Positions 21,839 through 34,904 are shown, counted from the stretch's first letter. The stretch: DNA of 64,000 nt from Chrysopilus asiliformis (GCA_964034945.1 OZ035961.1:94994991-95058990); one strand, 5' to 3'. Program-made: numbers and translations. The notes: a model not told the origin generated them from the letters alone.

Positions 21839-22009
21839 ATGTCGGACTCGGAGGAAGAACTTCTCCTTATTTCTCTGCTAAAAAAACTGAATCTGTGCAA
21901 TCGTACAAGCATCTACCTTTTACTACAGCTTGTTCGATTGCTGTGTTTAATTTCTCCTATTCGATGGACATCGTATTTATTTTCGCTTGTTCAAAAGTTT
22001 ATTAGTTAA
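21839..22009 (+). pseudogene. Remnant start of a PIF/Harbinger-type transposon protein
   Basis: The 56-codon ORF starts MSDSEEELLLISLLKK and ends at a TAA. Acidic MSDSE-type starts followed by a Leu-rich stretch are typical of Harbinger-encoded nuclease proteins (family knowledge from memory). After about residue 16 nothing matches, so the body is deleted. Its place just inside the left side of a TTA-flanked TIR element supports the call. The ORF is too short to make a working enzyme. Confidence 0.5.
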
Positions 22010-22698
22010 ACAGACTTGTCGAAATTTTATGATGTCCCCAACTAGTAATTATTTTAAAGTCAACATTATATGAACTAGAGAGCCTATAACCTAGAGAGTG
22101 GCCAATAGACTGTGCTACTGACAACAATTATTACCGCTAGATGAAAAAAAATATTGGAAATTATCATTTTATTTTATTTAATCTAACAAAAATGACATTA
22201 GAAACTACCCGACATGTTCCTGATATCAGCTACACTTAGGTCAGTTCAAAAAAGTCAGCTTTGTGTCCCAGACATGCAGCTGCACATTTTTTGCAGTGTA
22301 CCATGCGCCACTGGATTACATGTGCAATTGATGTCGGGATCAGTGATGGCCAGTGTGACATCTCGCTTAGACACAGCATAGGCAGAAAAGTTCCAGAAAA
22401 TGTTATAGAAAACCATTTAAATAGTTTACGATATTTTTATGTGTGCAATATGAATAATAACGGTTAACGTATTTGCCGGATAAAACAAGGATTTTATCTC
22501 ATTTTTGCGACGTTAAAAGCCTTTTTTTCATCATTGTTTCTTCAAATGCACAATATAAATCACGTGAGTGTTTCATGGTATGAACCACAGAACTATATAA
22601 CATAGAACAACTGTCACCATACAAAGCTCTGCTGAAAAATGGTCCCAAAAGTATTTCCCTCTTTATCGCACTTGAACGCATCCACTGAACTGTATACC

Positions 22699-22764
22699 GT
22701 CGCGAAATTCAAATTTAGTTTGCCGCGAAATTCAAATTTAGTTTGCCGCGAAATTCAAATTTCA
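22699..22764 (+). repeat. Three tandem 23-bp units
   Basis: Units of GCCGCGAAATTCAAATTTAG plus TTT repeat at 23-bp spacing (CGCGAAATTC at 22701, 22724 and 22747). Just downstream AACTTTAGGCGC also appears twice (22784 and 22799). Confidence 0.9.
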
Positions 22765-23149
22765 CAAGTTTGAGACTAACTTTAGGCGCAAACAAATAAC
22801 TTTAGGCGCCAACACCATTCCGAAAGACTATTTTTCTTTGACAGCTCACGGTTTAAACGAGAGGACTATATTTATTTTCATACGGTTATCTTGCTCTTAC
22901 TTGACTCGTTTTGATTCACTGAACTGTATTGAAATGAGACCAGTTGAGACAGCAAATCGAGCGATCTAGTATATCTATGGTATGAACTCTTATTAACAAA
23001 GACATCAACTATAAAATTCGGTACTTTTTCAAAGCAGCACACATCATAATTATTCAGTAACAAGCTTGCATACCCGTTTTTTGCACAAGTTTTTTTTTCA
23101 CCAAGAATCAAAGAATTAACTTAAAAACTTTTCAAAAAAAAAAATCGTT

Positions 23150-23995
23150 TTGCCTTCAGGGCTTCCCATTCTGAATTTTGAAATTTCAACCCCAGATTAG
23201 TAATCCACGGCCCTGAAAACCACATATTGCCAGTGTTTTCCGAGGAAAAATGAAGAAAGGATATTTGTGTTATCCTTACAGGACTTTTCGCTTCGAATTT
23301 TGAAATTCTAACACCAGACTCGTGATCAGCGACCCATAAAAACTCCGTACTAAAATTTTTCCGAGGAAAAACGGGAAAAAAGAATATTTGCGTTATCCTA
23401 ACAGGACCTTCTTTTTCGAATTTTAAAATTCCAATAACAGATTTGTGATCAGCGATCCCGAAAATCCGCGAATGACATTTCTCAGCCTCCTAACGGGCAT
23501 GCCGCATGCTTCATGGTTAAAATCAATGTTTTATAACACTAACCCACTACCTACCCTTCATTTACCTCATTATTGAAAACCAGTTTCTTAGGGCCCGTTT
23601 ACACCTGCTATTTTTTCTTGAATTTCTCCGCAAATTTCATTCAGAATTTGTTTCGCGAATTTTATTTAATTTAAAGATTAAAATCACTTAGCAAGAGTTG
23701 TCAAAATTTGAATTTATTCAAACCCTTTAATATGAAAAAATTCTAGGACGTCTTTCACTAAAATAATTCTAAATTTTGTGTCGTAGTGTGAACGATTGTG
23801 AAACATGAATTTAGTGCCGAAGAATAAAATTTGCTTAATCAAATCTCAGATTTAAACAATGCCTCAGCAAGTACCTTGAGGTAAGACGAATCTGTGTACA
23901 AAATTTCATGGCAATCGGTGCAAAATTTTGTGTAAGATTTCATGGCAATGTGCGAGTGAGTGAGTCAGTGGTATTTGGCTTATATAGATGTATAG
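23150..23995 (+). repeat. Copy of the approximately 122-bp-unit repeat family, interrupted by a MITE
   Basis: Three units with core GAATTTTGAAATT at about 23173, 23297 and 23418 (spacing 124 and 121). Each carries the TTTTCCGAGGAAAAA segment and the TTATCCTAACAGGAC-like segment. After the nested element at 23591-23863, the family tail resumes (AATTTCATGGCAATCGGT then GTGGTATTTGGCTTATATAG), which the 38.8-kb copy also has. Confidence 0.75.
23591..23863. mobile_element. 273-bp relative of the 1217-1876 element
   Basis: The left end GGGCCCGTTTACACCTGC matches the TIR of 1217-1876, as do TTTTTCTTGAAT, TTAGCAAGAGTTGTCAAAAT and the GAAACATGAATTTAGTG stretch in order. The right end (inverted GGCATTGTTTAAATCTGAG) is diverged. 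Flanks are TTA on the left and TCA on the right, so the duplication is imperfect. Confidence 0.65.
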
Positions 23996-23999
23996 ATTT

Positions 24000-25710
24000 T
24001 TTTGCGCGCCGCTAGTCTACCTATTAGTAGAGGCGACTGTTTTAAATTCCCTAAACTAAGTTTCGTTGCGCCGATCCCGATCCGAAAAACCAATATTTAA
24101 ATGAAAAAAAAATTGAACACCCCTTTAGCTTTAAAATTTCGTTTTTAATTATTTTTCATGATTTTTTTTTAAATGAAAAATCCGCTTTACAGGGTACAAC
24201 AAAATAAATTGTGATGAATCCCTCGGATGAATCCTTTTGTCAATTTTGTACAACATAAAAAACTTCTTCGCAATTATAAAACCGGGGAGAATTTAATAAA
24301 AAAAATTCCCTCTGACAAAGGTTGACCTTGTTACCTTACTTATGCTTCAAAAGAGGGGTAGAAATTACAATAATTTATGCTGACCTATTCAAAAGGAATA
24401 TAAAACAAATGGAAATAGCCACACAAACGACAATAGAGAAGAGAAGCTCATTTGAAAAAATTACAAGAAACCCCATTGGAAAGTTCAAACAGCAGCCGGT
24501 CAGGCCATCAGGAAGCAGTTTGAGTAGAAAATTTCGTCTGAAGATGGCTGTATATTCCGGAAATTTCATTTTTTAGGGACTTATCGTCGAGATAACAGAA
24601 GAAAAATTCTCTTTTTTTTCTTTCATCTGCAGATACATTCAAAACATCATTTTGAGCTAAAAATTTGAAAGAGAAATATTCTTTCTTTTTTTATCCTGAC
24701 TTTTATAATGGATTTTGGTCAAATAATAACAACAACAACAACAAAAACTAACGATGATTTTTCATTGGGTGAAAGAAAGGTTACTTGCCTTCGGCTTCGG
24801 AAAAATGTCATTTACAATAATCGAGAATATAAACGAAATCATTTCGGGATGTCAACATATTATCCCGGAAATTCCTATTCCTTTATATTATAATGCAGAT
24901 AGAGTAAAATATTTTGTACATCGTTATCACCACGCAAAAGGATCATCATCCAACGAAGGATCAATGACTTTTCATTAAGATTGACACATTAGGAATGGCA
25001 TTCGGTAGCAATTACGTGCGACATCACGTACGAAGTCAATCGAAAAGTCCTTCGGCAGTACAAATAAATGAAATCAACGACACTCTGCCCAATTTTGGTT
25101 AAAAGGATGTTGTACGTTAGACTATTCCAACATATCTTCGAGATATGGATATAATCAGTGCCACAATTCTCAACTAATACCATCACATTGTATGGCATTT
25201 TCAATCCCATATAACAGGGTTAAGGATTGATTTTGGAGCCGTTTCAGGTCGTCTCATTATCATAATGAGCGGCAAAACGCTTATCTGGGAGACCGAAAAG
25301 TTTTTAAGAAGATTGTACTGTGGGGGAAAAACTGAGGAGAATTTTCTAACATTACCAAAATTTGATTCGTCGGATATTACTGAAAATTAAAAACACTTTT
25401 AATATCAATTGGGATGGGATTTGAAAATTGCTTAAAGTTTTAAGAAAAAAAAAGTTTTAAGTATAAAGTTTTTGGGGTTTCATTTAAAAAAGGAAATTTT
25501 TCAACGTGACTTTTTTTTATCGCACCAAAACAAATTTTTTTTATATTTCCACCATATATTGTATTCCGAAATGCGTCCAATAATTTTCGGAGGCTTTTGG
25601 ACAAAGCTTGCTGTGTGAAAAATATTTGCCTTTTACTGAAAGTTAAGATCTACGACCGTTTTCGAGATAATTGCTTTGACCATTTTGTATGGTTTTTCGA
25701 AACGTTTTTC
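24000..25710. other. No gene identified
   Basis: AT-rich sequence with an 84-codon frame at 24322-24576 (basic, no recognisable motif) and overlapping short frames at 24708-24978. No splice-consistent exon chain was seen. Confidence 0.35.
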
Positions 25711-25712
25711 AA

Positions 25713-26240
25713 AACTAACGCTATAGTCAAATAACGCTATATTCAACTAACGCTATATTCAACTAACGCTATATTCAACTAACGCTATATTCAACTAACG
25801 CTATATTCAACTAACGCTATATTCAACTAACGCTATATTCAACTAACGCTATATTCAACTAACGCTATATTCAACTAACGCTATATTCAACTAACGCTAT
25901 ATTCAACTAACGCTATATTCAACTAACGCTATATTCAACTAACGCTATATTCAACTAACGCTATATTCAACTAACGCTATATTCAACTAACGCTATATTC
26001 AACTAACGCTATATTCAACTAACGCTATATTCAACTAACGCTATATTCAACTAACGCTATATTCAACTAACGCTATATTCAACTAACGCTATATTCAACT
26101 AACGCTATATTCAACTAACGCTATATTCAACTAACGCTATATTCAACTAACGCTATATTCAACTAACGCTATATTCAACTAACGCTATATTCAACTAACG
26201 CTATATTCAACTAACGCTATATTCAACTAACGCTATATTC
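25713..26240 (+). repeat. 16-bp minisatellite, 33 units, almost invariant
   Basis: The unit AACTAACGCTATATTC repeats in perfect register from 25745 to 26240 (31 identical units). It is preceded by two variant units (25713-25728 with ATAGTC, 25729-25744 with AAATAACG). Flanks are single-copy. The first variant units grade into the left flank, suggesting growth from that side's original sequence. Confidence 0.99.
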
Positions 26241-29200
26241 GAATGTCATTCCCCTAGTCAATATTCTTCCCGATTTTTGGCATGGAGTTTAGTCCGGCCG
26301 TCAAACTATCGCTGACCCCTCCCCCCTCCTCTTTCGCCCTGTGATGCATATTGTTAGCAACCCCTAAAAAAAAATTCGCGATTTCTTAAAGATATTTTGA
26401 CAGTAGGCGTTTTTGTAATGGTCTGAAGCTATGCAAAGTACGGAACATTAAAAAAATGATCAAGATTTTTTCTTAAATTCATTGTAGCCAACTTCATTCT
26501 GTCACCGGATTTTTTCATAAAAACCTCAATTTTTAACACTGCATTATTTATAATGCTTGAAATTATTTAATGTATTCAATTTAAAATGTTTCTTTCATCT
26601 CAATTTATTTATGGCAGTTTCTGTTTTAGCATTGCCTTATCATATTTCCCAAATATTTCCCTCTGATCGCGATGCTAGACTCCATAATTAACAGTGCAGG
26701 GGTTTTTATCGCTAACGTTATTCTAGATAACTCTGCATAGTTACAGACTATTAAATAAACACGCCTAGTATTTTAACGAAATTATTGCAGTCAGAAAAAC
26801 CACGGACCCGGACATTGTTTGTTTTTAATCAAGCTGTGATGGCGTTGTGTTACAAAAAAGAAAAAGAAACTTAGGTAACTGTTGCTACCTTTATAATCAA
26901 AATTTATAACCACTACAAATAAAAATACAGTTCAATGAAACACAACCTTCCACGGCAATGGCTTGACACGAACTGATTTAAAATGAAATGCGTCATGTTA
27001 ATAATGCCCGGATTCTAACTCAAAGCACGATTCGTTTTATTCCTGCCGAACACACAAGTATTACAGCACACAATAAAAGGTCGATTATAGTGGCTACGCT
27101 GTTAAAGCCAATCTGTGTGATGAGCCAGCCGAGCCACTAGCTGATGATGCCTGATTTAAAGTGATCATTTACATAAGCGGCATGGGGTAAAATATCGATT
27201 TTAGCGTTACCCGAGAATAAAGTAGTTCTAGTATGGCAAGGCTTCAAGTATTTTTTTTGATTCGCAAAAACATACCCTAAGGATGGATGATAACGAACAT
27301 TTTCGTATATTCTTTTTAAAACTAAGGAAGTTCAATGTTAAGGCAGAAATATATTGGCGTCTGCATGAATCATTGAAAATCGAAACACTAGTATCAAAAT
27401 GGAACATTTTTCAATGCAGGCATAGTTTGTGGCAAGTATAGTTTGCTCCCAAACTGGAACATTTTTCAATGCAAGTTAAATATTTAGTCAAAACTTACTG
27501 TTTAGATTGTTGTATTCACGATTTGTTCCAATAAAAAAAATTGAATTTGAAAAATCGAAGCAGTTGTTGCATTTTGCTGTTAATGTGTTTCTGCCTTTCG
27601 CGTAGAGATTTTTATCCAATCTTTTGTTTTTGACTTAAAAATAGTGATCTATAATAGAATTTAAAATCGCAAACATTTGGTGTTTTTTTATCTAAATTTA
27701 ATAGTTTGTACTGAAAGTGTCACGTAAAGTGGAACGAGGTACCACCTAGTAATTGTCACTTTCGGGTAACTATTTAGGCGATTGCAATATTCACTTGTCA
27801 CCGTACACGATTCTACCCCTGTGTAATGATAAAAAACCGTAAAAAAAATAATATCCGTATTCCAAGGATTTCTTTGACTTAATAAAACTGTCCACAGTAC
27901 AAATATTTCAACAGCACCGAAACAATACATAATTTAAAATATGTTTATCTTTTTTGATTCCTTCTTGGATAAAAAATTGCTCAACTTCCGAAACATTTCA
28001 TTTCTTAATCATATTTTGTAAAAAAAAAATAACAGAGAAAACATAACCTACAGTCTATTTACCTGTTTGTTTGTGAATTTTGATAAATGTCATGAGATAA
28101 CGAAATATTACTATCACGTATTTCTGAGAAAAGGACGCAGAAAAGGGAAAACTGAAAGCATGAAAAATATTTTCTCAACACATTCCTCACCTAAGGACAC
28201 TCCGTAATTTACCTTTATTTGTTTGCTTTTATGCTTTATTATTCAGCTGTTTTTGTGTGTATATTCTTTGTACCTTAACCATACTGAATATTGATTAAAC
28301 AGAAAATTTATTGTGCCCGACCTTTTCAACTTCAGCATAGCGTTAATTTTTTGTACATGCAAAATATACTTACTTTTTAATCCCGTCCCATAATGTAAAT
28401 ATACAGTCGTATATTCAGTTAACATTCATGTTAAAAAAAGCTGTTCTTCATTTTCACATTTTGCACATTTTTACAAGTAGTTTCTTTTATCTGGAGTAAA
28501 AAGTGGATAAACCGAATGCATGGAACAGACGTTTCCATTAAAACATTATTTTATCATTTATGAAAAATGCCGAGATCGGCAGGAAGAAAAACAAAACACA
28601 CAGAAAAGATGAAAAACTGCTGGGTTTCCCAACAAGTGAGATGGTTTATTTTTAGAAATGTTTACACTCTACTTAAGACCTGGAACAATTAAGAACTTTT
28701 GAATGTTTTACCTATTCTTCGGTTGAAAGAGCGCTTGCGGGTGTGAGAAGGAATCAGAAATTAACAAGCAAAAAACTGTTAAACCTTTTAATTAATTTCC
28801 CGGGTTAAGTTCACCTTTTTTTTTTGGGGGGGAAATTTTCACCGCAGTACGATTTTTGTCAATCATGATTGCTTTGTTTTTGGTTTGTAGAAGGCAGTAA
28901 GGAATAATGTAAACACGAAGAAACGGTGTGGAGAAGCCATTTTACCACAAAACACCTCAATAAAAATCATCATCAAAGTAAATTTTCCTCTGACCTCAAA
29001 TTACAGTGTATAAAAGTGAAAATCTTAAAAGGCCATCTCATCAGAAATTCATCAGATACTCTAAATGAGAATTTGAAACGACCACCACAGAAGGGCAAGT
29101 AAACCGAAACCTAAACGGCTGGTTGTACTTTATGACGGTGTCATGGATGCCCTCGTCGTGCGTCACCTACATAAACATTTCCTCTCCATGGCAGTGCGTG

Positions 29201-32200
29201 GTATATTTTCGTGTATCCTTGGATTAAGATACACTTTTGATATTGATGAGGATGATGAGAATAAGTCCACATAGGCCACAATATTACACCCCTAAAACAA
29301 AATTGTTATTTATGAATGAGCTTTAGTCCTCGATGAATGTTGCAGTATACACTTGAGATTAATATTCCTTAATGAATATCGTAACAATGGATTATCCTTG
29401 CTTCCTCAATCTCCTTTGGCATGCATATAGGCGGGTGGTTAGGTACCCAATTTAAATATAGACATCAACGATAAATTTATTTATTTGCAGGAGAGAATGC
29501 GTGCGTTTCGGATCAGATGAACGCAAAGGGATTCCGAATTTATTATCCCTACCTTTGGTATACTTCGGTTGCTTTTGTTGTATAATTAAATTTTATCAAA
29601 GGTCGATGGCAATTAACCTTTAAGGTAAAGAGATCTGTTCGTTGTTTCATGGAAGGGTTTATGAAATGTCAATGGAAGACATACAAAAAGTTCATCAAAT
29701 ATTAATTTGTAATTCAATTTCTTTGGCAATTTTTGTAACGTAGAGGTCATTATACTAAAAGAAGCATTTGAATTTAAATTGTTTTGACCGAATGTTAATT
29801 TAAAAAAAAAACTTGTCCGTCTTACTGCAGGCATGCTAAGTAAAAACTTCATAGGGGGCACCAAAGTCACTACTATTCTCAGCCACCTAACTAAGGGGAG
29901 TATACGCCCGCGATGCGGGGGGCCCTCGACGGAAAATAGGGACCCCAAGGTAGCACCCTAGTGTATAATTAGTAATATGGCAGTATACAAAAAAAAAATC
30001 TGATCCCAGCGTGGTTTTTTGATACAACAAAATCACTTGCGGCCCATTTAATTTACCAAGTTTTCGAAAAATCTTGCCCGTGGTGCATTTGTATTGTAGT
30101 TTAAAAATAAATTAGCGTAGTTTTAGAAAACAGTAGAGGCGTAAGGTACCCTTTTCGGCGCAAACGCCGCTTTGCCTCGTTCAGTACTTTTGGATTAACT
30201 TTGATACATTAAAAGTCTATCTTTTCCCACTCCCCCGACCAATTATCTGTCCTGAATTACTTATTTGTGCTTGACTTTAATGTCAGTGCTAAATGTAGTG
30301 AAAAATCTTTAACTGCGTGCGTACTTTCCAAAGGATTCGCCTGCGGCACATTGTATCGAGGATGACTGGTATAAAATTATTCGTAGAAAATGAATGGAAT
30401 CATGTCATCTTGGCAGGAACACAGTAACTTTGGACTTTATCATAATTAAATTGCTATTACCACTGAGAACAAAATGATTTTCCCGATCAGGTGGCCCAAA
30501 TGTAATTTTCGATAATAGAGGGAGGGGAAATTTTTTAGTTACGCCAACCCACTATGCTGGATATGAATCTTAGATGAATACCATAGATTAAATCTGAGAC
30601 TCTTCAACATTTTGGGGTCTTCAATTTCGTGATCATATAAATTCACTTGAAGAAGCCAACTGGCTCAATATTGAGTCTGGTTTTTAGCATAAAATGGTTT
30701 CTTAGGGCGGGATTCTTTTGGGCGACAATTTAAGCCATTTGAGAGTTAGCTTGACCCATCTGACAAATGACAAAAGAAGAATTTACACTTCTTTGGAAAC
30801 AGTGAGAAAACAGTTCTATGGAAACATTTACAATTGAAAAATATTCTTAACTTTAAGCGTCAAGAATGTTCGCCTGCGACAGATTTATTCCGGCAGTGTG
30901 TTTTCTTAAACAAATATTTTCCCTGCGGCGCATTTCATCATAAAGTTTTCTATTGCGGGAAGTTTTTTATCTTTCTTCACGTATAAGAAAGTTAATAAAA
31001 TCACTTGAAAAATCGAAATCATAATGAAGTCAAGCAAGATTCCGGGGCATGTATCCATCGACTCAGTTCAATGAGTTTGCAATGTGTGTGCCTGCATGTG
31101 TGTAGAAAAAACTTGTAACATCACTGTCTACCACTGCTCCTCAACCAATTTTGATGCGGTTTTTAAACAATTTTTGCCTAAACAATTTTTTTGAAAAGTT
31201 GAACCGTTGAACCGAGCAAATGACAAAGAATGGTTTACTTTTACCTATTTTTGTATTGAATTTAACTTTTGATAATAGCCTATTCGGTACCAAATTTCAA
31301 CTTTTTACCCTAATTTGTTCTCGAGTCTCCGAATAGGTTTCTGTAGTGAATTTCAATATTATAACTAATTCTTTGCCATGTTTAGTTACGTAAGAAAGAT
31401 GTCATTTTACCGTTAGGTGGATTAAGCTATGCTTCTGAACAACATGATAATTTTTGAATCGTTTCTATGGGAGATCGAAAGCTTTCCTACATCCCTACGA
31501 AGTACAAAAAAAATCTACTTAACCCACAAATTTTGCTTCTCGCTTAATCACTACACAATTCGACTGAATAATTTTCGTTGCTTCCTATTCACCTCCTATC
31601 CCCCCTTCCACCCCCCACCTAACACAAAATTTTGTATGTGGTCTTCGCCCTCGAATGAAAATTGATTATCGTCGTAAGTGAAATGTGATGAAATCGATCA
31701 CGAAATCAAATTCGTAGTAAATAAGATTCCTTTCCAACATATATTACGGAAATTTCTTGGTTCTTGTGTGGTTTCACATACATATGCTGCGTACCCTAGC
31801 TCACTTATTGGAACTTAAGAGTCATTTTTCAGACCAGAAACCTCGTTTAACATTTGTATAATCGTCGACCACAACATAAACAAACCTATATTGGATCAAC
31901 GGGAGCATAAGGAGCCGTACAAAATCAAATCGATCTGCGTATTCGGATTGCTTTTTGCCAATCAATGTCGTTTAAATGTAATTGAATTTGAAACAAAAGG
32001 ATCCTTGAGGAATTCTTAAAAAGAGAACTATTTATATATCGTTTCTAGGTTAAAAGCAAAAAACAAAAAAAGGAATGCCAGGAACCGCAAAGGCAAAAGG
32101 TAACCTAGACTTAAATCAGGAAAAAAAAATTGAAAAACTTTATGATATTCGCAAATGTAAATAAAATTTGAATAAGTGCTTGATATCGTTTTTCATAAAT

Positions 32201-32970
32201 TGAGAACTCTTAATATGTTAAAGTGCCCTACATAACTCTATTTTCATGCAATTTTTATATACGACATCCAATACTCTACACTTATTGAAATCGATCTGAA
32301 AGTTTGCTCCGAAAATGGTTCATCATACAAAAACATATATTATGACCAAGAAAAAAACATGCAATATTTGAAAAGTTGAAATGGCAAAAAATCAACTAAA
32401 ATTGAGGGTGAGAATGTTACGAAAAGTTAGAAATAGGCGCGTCGCTGCAATAAATTTCCATCAGCGTTTAAAGCTTTTTCGTTTGCCTGAAAATGCGATG
32501 CCATCAGAGTGAAAAAGGATTCAACAAAAAAGGACATTATTCAGCATCACATAAGGGTTCATATAATGTGAACTGTAACTGAAAGCGTTACAGAGAAAGA
32601 AGCCTTACGTACAAAAAACATATGTAAGCTCCTGATTGAGTGATTTGAATTGACTGCTGTCTGAAGTGCCAAAAGGGTTCCCAACGTGAGGATTATAATA
32701 CATAATACTGGAATGTGCGGTGGCCCCAACGTGACTCTTCCGACTATAGATCTTGTGTAGCTAAACTTCATACCAGGATAACCTATCGACACTACACGTT
32801 TTATATGTGGCAAATGGAGGGTTTTTTCTGAACATTATATTCGTTTTCAGACAATTTAAACACCTTTTACCCCATGTCAGTTTCGCTCTTGTGGTACGAA
32901 CAGAAACCTCCCACTTAAAGTCTCGGAAAATCAAGTCTTTTTTCCTTTGTAATTATTGTATACGTTCCCA
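26241..32970. other. Long AT-rich stretch without identifiable gene or repeat
   Basis: Short frames (27688-27930 minus, 29613-29948 minus, 31429-31665 plus, 32559-32813 minus) have no recognisable domains. No TIR pair or satellite stands out. It may be part of a long Syn2 first intron or intergenic DNA. Confidence 0.4.
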
Positions 32971-33165
32971 TATCACACCCAAGTAACCCAAAATGTCTAC
33001 ATACAAAATGTCTGCGAAATTCTTTTGTGGCGCAGGCTGCTAAGCAGCTGTTGCACAACCGTTACTGCAGAAACTTTTTTGTAACCATGGTTCTTACAAC
33101 GAAGTTTGGCAAGGGGGAAGGGGTGATAGACTTATATCACAAGTGTACATCAGAAAATCCTGTAA

Positions 33166-33773
33166 GTCCGGTATTACACTTGGCTTATTTAACCCTCATA
33201 CTGTCCTTAAGAAAAATAACGTATGATGTCTTCGTGGGTCAAGAATGACCCATTATGACCCATTTATGACCCATGAAGACTACAGTGCTCTTCAATGGAT
33301 TAAAATATGAACAAATAGATTATTGTTTTCGGTATTCAAAAGAAATTTGTTCACAGAGCCTACACCATACAAACATTGTTCATTAGTTGAGAAGATACTT
33401 TTAATTAAAATCGAATTTGGGTCAGAAATGACCCGAGGACAGTATGAGGGTTAAGCCGGCAACTTTTGGGCTTAATAAGCCAATGTGCTTACATTTGTGG
33501 CTTAAATAAGCCAATCCTGTTTGCATATGCTACACAAGTTTACATGCGTGTGTGGACTCAAACCATTGAAATTGCTGCTGCTCATATGCTTCCCAAGATC
33601 TTTACCTGCTGACGGTCAGAACGAAAATGATTTCTGCCTACTACTTTTCCCATACCGGTTCACACGCTTTGCATGTACGCAGATTGTCGATAAGCCATGA
33701 TTTCGAGTGGCAACTTTTCCCTCCCGAAAATCGGCTTAAATAAGCCCGAAAGTTGCCGTGTGTAATACCGCGG
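33166..33773. mobile_element. 608-bp TAA-flanked element carrying a nested TTAA element
   Basis: Ends GTCCGGTATTACAC and inverted CCGCGGTATTACAC, flanked by TAA at 33163-33165 and 33774-33776. GGCTTATTTAAGCC-type and GGCAACTTT(T/C)GGGCTTA segments occur near both ends in inverted order. The nested element at 33193-33450 lies in the first GGCTTATTTAAGCC palindrome, at its central TTAA. Without that insertion the element would be about 346 bp. Confidence 0.85.
33193..33450. mobile_element. 258-bp piggyBac-like MITE at a TTAA site
   Basis: Ends CCCTCATACTGTCCT and inverted CCCTCATACTGTCCTCGGGT are flanked by TTAA at 33189-33192 and 33451-33454. CCC-starting TIRs plus TTAA duplication are the piggyBac habit (established). 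GGGTCA/TGACCC motifs occur five times inside. No transposase is present. Confidence 0.88.
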
Positions 33774-33884
33774 TAAGGATGAATTTCTTGGTCCAAAATT
33801 GAACATTTATACTTTTATAGCGCTCATTGTAACTGTATTATAAACGAGCACAATAAAAACAGCGAAAAATAACAACAATTTACC

Positions 33885-34035
33885 GACTGGTCACAAAGTA
33901 ACCGATTTACAATGTTTTTTTTTGTGACCGGTCACAAAGCAACAATTTTGAAACCGGTTTTTTTTCGACCGATCACAAAGTAACCGATTTGCAATGGTTT
34001 TTTTTGTGACCGGTCGCAAGGCATCCGTCATATCA
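33885..34035 (+). repeat. Cluster of GTGACCGGTCACAAAG-type motifs
   Basis: (A/G)CCG(A/G)(C/T)(T/C)GGTCACAAAGTAACC-like segments recur at about 33885, 33925, 33965 and 34010, alternating with GATTT(A/G)CAATG(G/T)TTTTTTT. It reads as two to three degenerate units of about 90 bp containing palindromic TGACCGGTCA cores. Confidence 0.7.
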
Positions 34036-34904
34036 ACGGATTTGCAACCGCCACTTTTCGACCAGGGTCCCATCGTAACCTGAGTCACAAATGGTTGCTT
34101 GGGTAGCATAGTGTGTCGCCGTTGTAAGTAAGAAGCGGACAAAAACTCTATTCAACGCCAGGACACAAGAATTTCCTATAGAAAAGGGGTGAACAAGTCA
34201 CGGTGGGTCTCCACATCTCAGGAATAATGGGTCTCCACATCTCATCGGGATCTGATTTTCGGGTAGACTCAACCCCTTTTTCCTTCAATAAGGACTAAAA
34301 AATTGTATCTACAAAACAAACGGCAAATACCAAAAACCGAATTTATCTTTTCAGTTGCGCGATTTCCGATATTTATGCTAGTCGTGCTCACTTCCCTATA
34401 GATACATAGTCAACATTGTTGTAAATTGTGCGAAAAAATCAGAGGGTTAGTAATTTTTATGTGAGATAAAATAAAGATTTAGTATGTCATTAAATATTTG
34501 TAAATATTGGTTTAGGCTAAAGTACTCGTAAATAGAAAATAAAATATTTATATTGATAAAATTGAAATTTATGTCTTAAAGTTATGTTATATTTAGGTCT
34601 TTGCTCTGTGGATTTTTTTGATGTGAAATTTTAGGTTTGATTTAAAAGTATCGCTGGGGGATAGAAATTTAGGTCAACTAATAGCTAAACATTGGGGTGT
34701 CATGCAGTCATAAATTTATATCAATTTTTAAAGGGAAACTGTGAAACACGATAGTTAAAAATTATTTGTTTTGAATTTTTTTACTATTTTTTGTTTGTTG
34801 AGATTGAAAATCACTATAAAAAGTGATAGTTTGCTATTTTATTTTTACAAAGGGATAACATTGAAATTTTTGAAAAAAAGATTGAAAATGCAATAAAGAT
34901 AAAA

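Larger units (their letters stand above)
21051..22366 (+). mobile_element. 1316-bp deletion derivative of a Harbinger-type transposon
   Basis: The TIR GGGAGATGTCACACTGGCCA is inverted at the right end (CGAGATGTCACACTGGCCAT form), flanked by TTA at 21048-21050 and 22367-22369. An acidic-then-hydrophobic ORF start sits at 21839-22009. A 27-bp sequence, GATCAGCTGACCTCAAACGT plus flank, is tandemly duplicated at 21788-21841. Another element interrupts it at about 21145-21789. The remnant ORF suggests it descends from an autonomous copy. Confidence 0.85.
32977..34104. mobile_element. Possible outer TIR element with ACCCAAG(T/C)AACC ends
   Basis: Left ACCCAAGTAACC and inverted right ACCCAAGCAACC match at 11 of 12 positions. 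Within lie the 33166-33773 element and a cluster of GTGACCGGTCACAAAG-type motifs near the right end. The short TIR and lack of a clear duplication keep this tentative. Confidence 0.4.

Noticed and set aside
25713..26240. CRISPR-like appearance of the regular 16-bp array
   Set aside because: There are no unique spacers; units are directly adjacent. It is a minisatellite in eukaryotic DNA.
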